Source: Shinella sp. WSJ-2
GTDB lineage: Bacteria > Pseudomonadota > Alphaproteobacteria > Rhizobiales > Rhizobiaceae
Direction: 5' to 3'
DNA: 38,223 bases
Assembly (NCBI RefSeq): GCF_003432075.1
Contig: NZ_QWBU01000023.1
Coordinates: 1 to 38,223, forward strand
Below the pieces are notes generated by a model. It was given only the letters and a program-made list of their open reading frames with translations, did not search any database and had not been told where the DNA came from. Positions 32,314-38,223 of the stretch are shown here, in pieces. A program made the position numbers and the translations under genes. How positions within the stretch are numbered: position 1 is the first letter of the stretch; each line of letters opens with the position of its first letter.

Positions 32314-33252
32314 ATGGGCACGCTTTCACCGCTCGAAGCCGCAACCGGCACGGATGTACGCTTCGTCGCCCGCCGGCTGTTCGGCTCCGTGCGGCTGCAT
32401 TTTTCCGAGGGGCGGGAGCGGGCGAGCCGCATCATCTCGGCCAAACTCGGCCAGTGCCGGCTGACGCGGCTGAATGCGGAGGCGCATCTGGTCGATGGCA
32501 GCCGCGTGCTGTCGGACGGCAACCGGCCGGATATGATCAAGCTGATCATTCAGCCGCACGGCCGCTCCGTCTTCCACCAGGGCGGCTGCGATCTGACCGT
32601 CGGTTCGCAGGCCCTGGTGATCTACGATCCCGCCTACAGCTACCGGCTCGAAAACCCCATGCCCGTCGAGGTGCTGATGTTTCAGGTGCCGCGCGAGACG
32701 CTGCCGCGTGCGGTGGTCGGACGCCTGCGCCGGCCGATGGCAGTGCCGCTTGCGCCCGGCGGGCTGCAAAACATCCTGCTGTCGATGATGCAGGGGGCTG
32801 TGGTCGAGATGGACCGGCTCGATGCCGCCGGCCGCGAAAGCCTCGGCCGGGCGATGGCGGACCTGACGCGCACCATAATCACCGATTGCTCGCTGGCCGA
32901 CCATCCGGCCGATGCGCCGCCGTTGGCTTTGCTGTTCGATCGCATCAAGGCTTACGTGGCGGACAATATCCAGCGGACCGATCTCGACGCGGCGGATATC
33001 GCGCGGCGCATGGGCTGTTCGGTGCGCTATGTCTATCGGGCTTTTGAGGCGCAAGGGCAGACGCCGGCCGATTTCATCTGGGAGCAACGCCTTCAGACGG
33101 CGGCCGAGGCGCTGCGCAACCGTCCGGTCCGCCCCGGCTCCATCGCCGAAGTCGCCTTCGAGTTCGGCTTTTCCTCCAGCGCGCATTTTTCGCGGCTTTT
33201 TCGCCAGCGCTACGACCGCACACCGTCGCAATGGCGGGAGGCGGCGGAGTGA
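32314..33252 (+). CDS. AraC family transcriptional regulator
   Basis: Regulator of 312 residues. N-terminal cupin-like domain (about 20-190: DMIKLIIQPHGRSVFHQGGC, SQALVIYDPAYSYRLENP) and C-terminal double helix-turn-helix (DLDAADIARRMGCSVRYVYR; IAEVAFEFGFSSSAHFSRLF). It starts 3 nt after the LivF stop, so it is co-transcribed as the last gene of the operon. The same domain layout as the AraC protein at 23574 suggests the two sense related compounds; one regulator opening and one closing the operon is unusual. Its stop codon lies within the loop of a 12-bp hairpin. It may control the facing minus-strand genes or its own operon. Confidence 0.9.
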   Translation: MGTLSPLEAATGTDVRFVARRLFGSVRLHFSEGRERASRIISAKLGQCRLTRLNAEAHLVDGSRVLSDGNRPDMIKLIIQPHGRSVFHQGGCDLTVGSQALVIYDPAYSYRLENPMPVEVLMFQVPRETLPRAVVGRLRRPMAVPLAPGGLQNILLSMMQGAVVEMDRLDAAGRESLGRAMADLTRTIITDCSLADHPADAPPLALLFDRIKAYVADNIQRTDLDAADIARRMGCSVRYVYRAFEAQGQTPADFIWEQRLQTAAEALRNRPVRPGSIAEVAFEFGFSSSAHFSRLFRQRYDRTPSQWREAAE

Positions 33253-33264
33253 TCCGCCGCCTCC
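33237..33264. terminator. 12-bp hairpin enclosing the AraC stop codon
   Basis: GGAGGCGGCGGA-gtga-TCCGCCGCCTCC, perfect 12-bp stem; the TGA stop (33250-33252) spans the loop and the first base of the descending arm. It lies at the junction of convergent units (next stop at 33274) and could limit transcription from both sides, although no T-run follows. Confidence 0.6.
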
Positions 33265-33273
33265 GTCTGTGGC

Positions 33274-33666
33274 TCAGATCTGCATCGCCTCGGCGACGCG
33301 CAGCGTATCGGTGAACTGCTCGAACCGGCGGATCTTGTCGTCCGCCACACCCCAGACATGCACGACGCGCACATTCATCGCTTTCCCGGTCGCCTTGTAA
33401 GTGGCCGTGTAAGTGCCGATGGCGACCACGTCGTTACCGGCATCGAGAAGGCGCTCCAGCGTGAAGGTGTAGCCATCCCAGGCCGCGCCCAGCGCTGCGA
33501 AGACGTTCTGCACGATGGCATCGGGGCCGACATAGGTGCCGGCGCAGGGAAAGCCGTCCATCTCCGTCCAGCGGCAATCCTCGGCGATATCGGCGAGCAT
33601 GCCGGCCATGTCGCGGCGGGCATTGGCGTCGTAATGGGCTTCGACGATCTCGTAAGCGGTACGCAT
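33274..33666 (-). CDS. NTF2-like (SnoaL-type) protein
   Basis: Small protein of 130 residues with the cone-shaped NTF2 fold pattern: a first helix (YEIVEAHYDANARRDMAGML), CRWTEMDGFPCAGTYVGPDA, then a curved sheet ending in VRVVHVWGVADDKIRRFEQF. Members include small-molecule isomerases, hydrolases and binding proteins; the conserved pocket cannot be assigned to a substrate. The ATG overlaps the MoaF-family stop by 1 nt, so it belongs to the SDR-moaF unit and probably processes an intermediate of that route. Confidence 0.85.
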   Translation of the reverse strand: MRTAYEIVEAHYDANARRDMAGMLADIAEDCRWTEMDGFPCAGTYVGPDAIVQNVFAALGAAWDGYTFTLERLLDAGNDVVAIGTYTATYKATGKAMNVRVVHVWGVADDKIRRFEQFTDTLRVAEAMQI

Positions 33667-34448
33667 CAGACGGGTGCCTCGCCGGGTTGGTAGAAGGTCA
33701 CGGAGGCCTTGCGGATGAAGGCGCCGGCATTGCTGTTCTGGATCGCGCCCTTACCGTTGATGCCGAGGAACTTGCCCGTCGAGCGCATGTCGGCGAAGTT
33801 GTAGAAGAAGGTCGAGGCGACCGGAATCTTGAATTCGCGGAAGGTGAAGATGTACTGCCCCTCGGCGAATTTGTAGGTGGTGGCAAGGTCCACGTCGCCG
33901 TGGCCGCGCTGGACGCCGACCAGGCACTGCCAGGCATACCGCTTGGAGGACAGGTAGGTGTGCTCATAGACATGGTTGGGGCTGTATGTGAAATGGGCGC
34001 GCAGACCGATAAGGTCGCGCGTCTCCTCCGGCACCATGCCGCTGGCTTCACCGCCGGCAATCACGCCTAGCCGGAAAATCTGGCCGACCTGCGGTTCGCC
34101 CACCGTCTCCTCCTTGGAGCGCACGATCGACAGGATCGACAGCGCGCGGCGGGAGGCGAGGTTGAGGATGATGGTCTCGGCCTCGAGCGGTTTTCCAGCG
34201 AAAGCGATCTCGACGAAATAGGTGTCGGGCGCGACCTCGACTACCTCGACGCCATCGGTGCCCGAACCGGAGGCATCCTTCCAGATCACGTTGTCCGTGG
34301 TGAAATCGAGGGCGAGTTCGCGGCCGTCGTCGAAATGCACGATGTGTTTCGTGCCGGCCAGAGCTTCGGTCAAAGGCAGGCGGTTGGTGTCGATGCCATA
34401 GGCGAACTGGTCATAGGTCTTCCAGTCCTTGGGGTTCTGTTGAGCCAT
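33666..34448 (-). CDS. moaF: MoaF family protein (calycin-like)
   Basis: Protein of 260 residues with two lipocalin-like halves. The first (about 20-110) has DTNRLPLTEALAGTKHIVHF and DTYFVEIAFAGKPLEAETII; the second (about 145-255) has HVYEHTYLSSKRYAWQCLVG and YIFTFREFKIPVASTFFYNF with RSTGKFLGI. This matches the MoaF family, named from the monoamine-regulated moa operon of Klebsiella; despite the name, a role in molybdenum cofactor synthesis is not established. No molybdenum genes are nearby. A perfect AAGGAGG precedes the ATG. Coupled to the NTF2-like gene downstream and 12 nt behind the SDR gene. Its biochemical role is unknown. Confidence 0.72.
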   Translation of the reverse strand: MAQQNPKDWKTYDQFAYGIDTNRLPLTEALAGTKHIVHFDDGRELALDFTTDNVIWKDASGSGTDGVEVVEVAPDTYFVEIAFAGKPLEAETIILNLASRRALSILSIVRSKEETVGEPQVGQIFRLGVIAGGEASGMVPEETRDLIGLRAHFTYSPNHVYEHTYLSSKRYAWQCLVGVQRGHGDVDLATTYKFAEGQYIFTFREFKIPVASTFFYNFADMRSTGKFLGINGKGAIQNSNAGAFIRKASVTFYQPGEAPV

Positions 34449-34460
34449 TGAAATTCCTCC

Positions 34461-35249
34461 TTAATCGACAAGGGCCAACGTCGGCAGGTCGACGGTGGTG
34501 GCGCCGCCGTCCACGGTCAGGATGGCGCCGTTGATCATCGCGGCTTCGCCTGAGGCCAGAAAGCAGACGGCATTGGCGACCTCCTCCGGCGTTGCCGGCC
34601 GGCCCAGCGGCACGTCCTTCGTGACGAGCGCGTAGGCTTCGGCGACCGAGCTCAGATTGAATTTCTCGATGACCATCTGCATCTCCTCGTCGGCCATCGG
34701 CGTCGAGACCCAGCCGGGGCAGATGGTGTTGGTACGCACCCCGAAGCGGCCGTAGTCGCGCGCCAGCGATTTCGCGAGCCCGATGCAGGCGTGCTTCATG
34801 GTGACGTAGCCGGCGGCATCCGGCCCGGCGAACAGGCCCGCGATCGACGACAGAACGACGATGTTGCCCTTGGAGCGCATCAGGTGCGGCAGCGTCTCGC
34901 GCGCCGAGACGAAGGCCGTGTTGAGGTTGAGCCGCGTGGCGAGCGCCCAGGTCTCGTCGCTCATCGAGACGGTCGGCCCCATGCCATGGCCGCCGGCGTT
35001 GGCGATGAGGATATCGATACCGCCGAATTTCTCCGCCGTTGCCGTGACGGCGGCCTTCATGCTGGCGGTATCGGCCGCGTCCGCCGCAAAGACGGCCGCG
35101 CCGATCTCCTCGGCGACGGCCTGCAGCGGCTCCGGCCGCCGCCCGACCAGCGCCACCTTGCCGCCCTCGGCGGCGATGCGCCGCGCGACCGCAGCACCGA
35201 TACCCGTGCCGCCGCCCGTGACGATGGCAACCTTGTTGTCAAAACGCAT
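34461..35249 (-). CDS. short-chain dehydrogenase/reductase (SDR)
   Basis: Classical SDR of 262 residues oxidising an alcohol or reducing a ketone with NAD(P). Cofactor motif TGGGTGIG (11-18), NAG (84-86), catalytic Ser in VVLSSIAG (134-135), Tyr148 and Lys152 in GYVTMKHACIG. The C-terminus ends in ILTVDGGATTVDLP as usual. Arg37-Arg38 after the second strand (LVGRRPE) hints at NADP preference. GGGAGG precedes the ATG. First gene of the unit with moaF and the NTF2-like gene, separated from the HpaI gene upstream by a strong terminator and about 150 nt that must hold its promoter. Confidence 0.92.
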   Translation of the reverse strand: MRFDNKVAIVTGGGTGIGAAVARRIAAEGGKVALVGRRPEPLQAVAEEIGAAVFAADAADTASMKAAVTATAEKFGGIDILIANAGGHGMGPTVSMSDETWALATRLNLNTAFVSARETLPHLMRSKGNIVVLSSIAGLFAGPDAAGYVTMKHACIGLAKSLARDYGRFGVRTNTICPGWVSTPMADEEMQMVIEKFNLSSVAEAYALVTKDVPLGRPATPEEVANAVCFLASGEAAMINGAILTVDGGATTVDLPTLALVD

Positions 35250-35365
35250 GGTTTCCTCCCTTTTCCGGATTGATCATGCAGTGCCGGGGCAACCGCGTCG
35301 CGTCCGGTTCTGCACATTCTTTTGTCCAGGGCTGCACCCGGTCGCCGCCGGGAGCGCGGCCCTTG

Positions 35366-35398
35366 TAAACAAAAAGGCGGCCCGCTGGGGCCGCCTTT
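35366..35398 (-). terminator. Rho-independent terminator after the HpaI-type aldolase gene
   Basis: On the minus strand AAAGGCGGCC-ccagcg-GGCCGCCTTT (stem 35373-35398) runs into TTTTTGTTT, starting 3 nt after the aldolase stop. A strong terminator that splits the minus-strand cluster into two transcripts. The remaining 35250-35365 shows no certain promoter boxes. Confidence 0.9.
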
Positions 35399-35401
35399 GG
35401 T

Positions 35402-36208
35402 TCAGTAGACCTTTGCGCCAGTTGGCGCTTCGGCCGGCTCGGCGGCCTTGAAGTCTTTCAGCAGTTTCGTCGTCGCATTGGCGAGCAGCGTCACGTCGTT
35501 GCCGATGGCGACGAAGGTGGCGCCGAGTTCGAGGTAGCGCTTGGCGAGGCCGAGATCGCCGATCAGGATGCCGGCCGCCTTGCCATGGGACTGGATATTC
35601 TTCAGCGCCTTCTCCACCGCGGCCTGCACCTCCGGCGCGCCGGGTTTTCCGAGGAAACCCATGTCGGCGGCGAGGTCGGCCGGGCCGATAAAGACGCCGT
35701 CGACGCCCTCGGTGCCGGCGATGTCATCGAGCGCTTCGAGGCCAGCGCGGCTTTCGACCTGTAAAAGCAGGCAGACCTCGTCATTGGCTGTCTGGAGATA
35801 ATCCACCGTGCGGTTGAAAGCGGAGGCTCGGGCGAGTGCTGCACCGACGCCGCGCACGCCATGCGGCGGGTAGCGCACGGCCTTCACCATCGTCTTCGCC
35901 ATCGCTTTGCTATCGACCATCGGGATCAGCAGCGTCTGCGCGCCGATATCGAGCAATTGCTTGACGATCCAGGTCTCGCCGATCGGCGGGCGGATGACGG
36001 CGTGGCTGGAAGAGCCCTTCATCGCCTGGAGCTGCGAGACGAGCAGCGGCACGTCGTTCGGCGCATGTTCGGCGTCGAGCAGCAGCCAGTCGTAGCCCGC
36101 CTCAGCGCAGATCTCCACCGTGTAGGGATTGGCGAGCGCCTGCCAGAGGCCGATCTGCGGACGGCCTTCCTTCAGCGCCTGCTTGAAGCGGTTTTTCGGG
36201 GCGGGCAT
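35402..36208 (-). CDS. hpaI: HpcH/HpaI family class II aldolase
   Basis: Aldolase of 268 residues. HpaI splits 2,4-dihydroxyhept-2-enedioate into pyruvate and succinic semialdehyde. Active-site features match E. coli HpaI with an offset of three: Asp45 and His48 in LLLDAEHAPND, Arg73 in HAVIRPPIG, then metal ligands Glu in LLLQVESRAG and Asp in FIGPADLAADMG. Relatives act on sugar acids (YfaU, GarL), so specificity is not certain. The ATG at 36208 has AGGAG 6 nt upstream, overlapping the hydratase stop; a TTG one codon earlier is less likely. Its products would feed the succinate-semialdehyde dehydrogenase at the window edge. Confidence 0.88.
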   Translation of the reverse strand: MPAPKNRFKQALKEGRPQIGLWQALANPYTVEICAEAGYDWLLLDAEHAPNDVPLLVSQLQAMKGSSSHAVIRPPIGETWIVKQLLDIGAQTLLIPMVDSKAMAKTMVKAVRYPPHGVRGVGAALARASAFNRTVDYLQTANDEVCLLLQVESRAGLEALDDIAGTEGVDGVFIGPADLAADMGFLGKPGAPEVQAAVEKALKNIQSHGKAAGILIGDLGLAKRYLELGATFVAIGNDVTLLANATTKLLKDFKAAEPAEAPTGAKVY

Positions 36209-36217
36209 CAAAAACTC

Positions 36218-37021
36218 CTATGCGAAGAACAGGCTGACCGTGCCGTAGGGACCGAAATCGCCAATGATCGTATCGCCATGACGGGCCTCGACGGGGCGAA
36301 TGAACGAGCCGGCGAGCACGATCTGCCCCGCCTCAATGCCGTCGCCATACTGCGCGAGACGGTTGGCAAGCCAGGCGACACCGCGGGCAGGCTGGTTGAG
36401 CACCCCGGCGCCAAGGCCGGTTTCCTCGACTTCCGCATTGCGGCTGACGATGGCGCCCATCCAGCGCATGTCGATCTGATCGGGACGCACCGCGCGGCCG
36501 CCGGTGACGATGCCGGCATTGGCGGCATTGTCGGAGATCGTGTCGCAGATGCCACGCGCCTTCTTCGTCTCTGGATCGACGCGCAGGATACGCGTGTCGA
36601 GGATTTCGAGCGCCGGCGTCACGTAGTCCGTGGCGTTCAGCACGTCGAAGGCCGTCACGCCAGGGCCTTTCAGCGGCGCCTTCATGACGAAGGCGATTTC
36701 CGCCTCGACGCGCGGCTGGATGAAGCGGTCGGCCGGTACCGTGGCGCCGTCCTCGAAGACCATATCGTCGAACAGCACGCCGGAATCGGGAATGTCGATA
36801 TTCAAGGCATATTGCATGGCCTTGGAGGTGAGGCCGATCTTCCAGCCGATGACCTTGCGGCCGTCGGCGATCTTCTTCTTCACCCAGGCGCCCTGGATCG
36901 CATAGGCATCGTCCATGGTGATGCCGGGGTGCTTCAGCGAGAGCAGGCCCGTCTGGACGCGCGTGCGTTCGGCCTCGTCGAGGCTCTGCGCGGCGGCGCG
37001 GATCTCGTCTTGCGTCATCAT
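36218..37021 (-). CDS. hpaH: 2-oxo-hept-3-ene-1,7-dioate hydratase (HpaH) family
   Basis: Hydratase of 267 residues, the same length as E. coli HpaH, adding water to a 2-oxo-alkenoate from meta cleavage. Family features: [17 protein letters not shown] (55-70), metal-site Glu106 and Glu108 in [12 protein letters not shown], Glu139 in [10 protein letters not shown], and [13 protein letters not shown]. MhpD/XylJ-type hydratases are close relatives, so the chain length of the substrate is uncertain. It lies 2 nt after the FAH-family stop and directly before the aldolase gene, the biochemical order expected for hydratase then aldolase. Confidence 0.9.
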   Translation of the reverse strand: MMTQDEIRAAAQSLDEAERTRVQTGLLSLKHPGITMDDAYAIQGAWVKKKIADGRKVIGWKIGLTSKAMQYALNIDIPDSGVLFDDMVFEDGATVPADRFIQPRVEAEIAFVMKAPLKGPGVTAFDVLNATDYVTPALEILDTRILRVDPETKKARGICDTISDNAANAGIVTGGRAVRPDQIDMRWMGAIVSRNAEVEETGLGAGVLNQPARGVAWLANRLAQYGDGIEAGQIVLAGSFIRPVEARHGDTIIGDFGPYGTVSLFFA

Positions 37022-37023
37022 GA

Positions 37024-37896
37024 TCAGAAAACCTCGTCGGCGATGGTGTTGCGCAGAAGGCCGATGCCCTCGGCCTCCACTTCTACCACGTCGCCCGGCT
37101 TCAGCCAGATCGGCGGGTCGAAGCGGGCGCCGGCGCCCGTCGGCGTGCCGCAGACGATGACGTCACCCGGCACCAGAGTCGTAAACGTCGAGATGTAGTT
37201 GATGATCTTGCGGAAGGAGAAGATCATCCGGCTCGTGCGATCGTGCTGGCGGACCTCGCCATTGACGCGGGTTTCGAGCTTGATGTCGGCAAGCTGGCTT
37301 TCGTCCCTGTAGGGCACCAGCCAGGGGCCGATGGAGCCGGTGGCGTCGAAATTCTTGCCCTGGGTGACGTTGAATTTTGCATGCCGCACCCAGTCGCGGA
37401 TCGTGCCCTCGTTGCAGAGGGTGAGTGCTGCGATGTGATCGAGCGCGTCTGCCTCGGCGATGCGGCGGCCGCCCTTGCCGATGACGATGGTGACCTCGCC
37501 CTCATAGTCGAGCTGCGGGCTTTCCGGCGGGCGGATCAGCGGCCGGTCGTGGCCGGTGAAGGAGCGCGGGAAGCGGATGAAGAGCGACGGATTGGCGGGC
37601 GCCGCCTGGCCATCCTTATATTCCTCGTTACGATCCGGGAAATTCACGCCGACACAGATGATCTTTTCCGGTGCCGGGATCGGGATTTCGTAGGTGATCT
37701 CGGAGAGCGGGAAATCCGGCTGGTGGCCGGCGACGGCCTCGAGAAGCTCGTCGAAGGCATTGGCCTCGACGACCTCCCGAAGCGTCGGATAGCGGGCGCC
37801 GAAGCGGGCCGATAGATCGATCACGCCGGTCTCGGTGATCAGGCCATAGGCGTGGCGCTTGTCTTTGGTGAAGCTGGCAAAACGGGGATGGCTCAT
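37024..37896 (-). CDS. fumarylacetoacetate hydrolase (FAH) family protein
   Basis: Single-domain FAH-family enzyme of 290 residues: IICVGVNFPDRNEEY, then metal-binding Glu132 and Glu134 in LDYEGEVTIVIG, FSFRKIINYISTFTTLVPGD and CGTPTGAGARFDPP. Family reactions include C-C hydrolysis, decarboxylation and isomerisation of 2-oxo or 2,4-dioxo acids. In homoprotocatechuate breakdown the FAH enzyme HpaG has two fused halves in E. coli; this one has a single half plus a different N-terminus, so it may do another step. I chose the ATG at 37896, with GAAGGAAAG upstream; an in-frame start at 37932 would overlap the dehydrogenase gene. Confidence 0.9.
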   Translation of the reverse strand: MSHPRFASFTKDKRHAYGLITETGVIDLSARFGARYPTLREVVEANAFDELLEAVAGHQPDFPLSEITYEIPIPAPEKIICVGVNFPDRNEEYKDGQAAPANPSLFIRFPRSFTGHDRPLIRPPESPQLDYEGEVTIVIGKGGRRIAEADALDHIAALTLCNEGTIRDWVRHAKFNVTQGKNFDATGSIGPWLVPYRDESQLADIKLETRVNGEVRQHDRTSRMIFSFRKIINYISTFTTLVPGDVIVCGTPTGAGARFDPPIWLKPGDVVEVEAEGIGLLRNTIADEVF

Positions 37897-37906
37897 TTTC
37901 TTTCCT

Positions 37907-38223
37907 TCACGCAATACCGCCGAGGCAGACATATTTGATCTCGGTGAACTCCTCGATGCCGTAGCGCGAGCCCTCGCGGCCGAGGCCGGAGAGTTTGACG
38001 CCGCCGAACGGCGCCTCCGCCGTGGAGATCAGGCCGGTGTTGACGCCCACCATGCCGTATTCCAGCGCTTCGGCCACGCGGAACACCCGCGACAGCTCCT
38101 TGGCATAGAAATACGAGGCAAGCCCGAACTCCGTGTCGTTCGCCTGCGCGATCACATCGTCCTCGTCCTTGAACCGGAACAGCGGCGCGACAGGGCCGAA
38201 GGTCTCTTCCCTTGCAACCGCCA
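37907..38223 (-). CDS. gabD: succinate-semialdehyde dehydrogenase-like ALDH, C-terminal part
   Basis: The minus strand is open from the window edge to the stop at 37907, giving the last 105 or so residues of an aldehyde dehydrogenase; the 5' part, including the catalytic Cys, is outside. [53 protein letters not shown], and [13 protein letters not shown] are hallmarks of GabD-type succinate-semialdehyde dehydrogenases. It would oxidise the succinic semialdehyde made by the HpaI-type aldolase to succinate. It lies 10 nt upstream of the FAH-family gene, in the same operon. Confidence 0.85.
   Translation of the reverse strand, partial: AVAREETFGPVAPLFRFKDEDDVIAQANDTEFGLASYFYAKELSRVFRVAEALEYGMVGVNTGLISTAEAPFGGVKLSGLGREGSRYGIEEFTEIKYVCLGGIA

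Overview
The window is GC-rich, densely packed bacterial DNA. Several features point to an alphaproteobacterium of the Rhizobiales/Rhizobiaceae (Rhizobium, Agrobacterium, Shinella or Ensifer type): a STAS-cheY-cheA-cheW-mcp operon, the codon use, LIV-type ABC transporters with IclR and AraC regulators, and a CCTTCTCCCC/GGGGAGAAGG intergenic hairpin. The genus is inference. I saw no rRNA or tRNA gene, insertion sequence, phage gene or CRISPR array.

Layout. (1) 1-6641: a minus-strand chemotaxis operon (STAS protein, CheY, CheA, CheW, transmembrane receptor cut by the window edge), divergent from a soluble receptor-like protein of 590 residues. (2) 6660-11021: a bile-acid/sodium-symporter-family transporter divergent from a LysR regulator, a cytoplasmic gamma-glutamyltransferase-like enzyme and RecX. 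(3) 11067-13670 (minus): iclR, sfnB-type flavin oxidoreductase, RidA. (4) 13948-16929 (plus): APC permease and aldehyde dehydrogenase. (5) 17144-23469 (plus): YtcJ-like amidohydrolase and a LIV-type ABC importer whose second permease and first ATPase are fused. (6) 23574-33252 (plus): AraC regulator, aldehyde dehydrogenase, GMC oxidoreductase, a second LIV-type importer with separate subunits, and a second AraC regulator. (7) 33274-38223 (minus): two transcription units. One carries a succinate-semialdehyde-dehydrogenase-like enzyme (partial), an FAH-family enzyme, a HpaH-type hydratase and a HpaI-type aldolase, and ends at a strong terminator. The other carries an SDR, a MoaF-family protein and an NTF2-like protein.

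How it fits together. Regions 3 to 7 look like one catabolic island: two importers and a permease, enzymes taking alcohol to aldehyde to acid, an amide-bond hydrolase, RidA, and the tail of a meta-cleavage-like route that would give pyruvate plus succinic semialdehyde and then succinate. The substrate cannot be read from the sequence. FeaR-like regulator architecture, MoaF, RidA and the amidohydrolase make a nitrogen-containing (amine or amide, possibly aromatic) compound a reasonable guess.

The most distinctive signals are regulatory and mechanistic. Two 17-bp IclR-type palindromes sit at exactly the same distance behind a shared TTGAC-containing box, upstream of units 4 and 5; the box recurs without the palindrome before unit 6. 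Both LivG-type ATPases have a degenerate ABC signature while both LivF partners keep it, which predicts one working and one degenerate ATP site per transporter.
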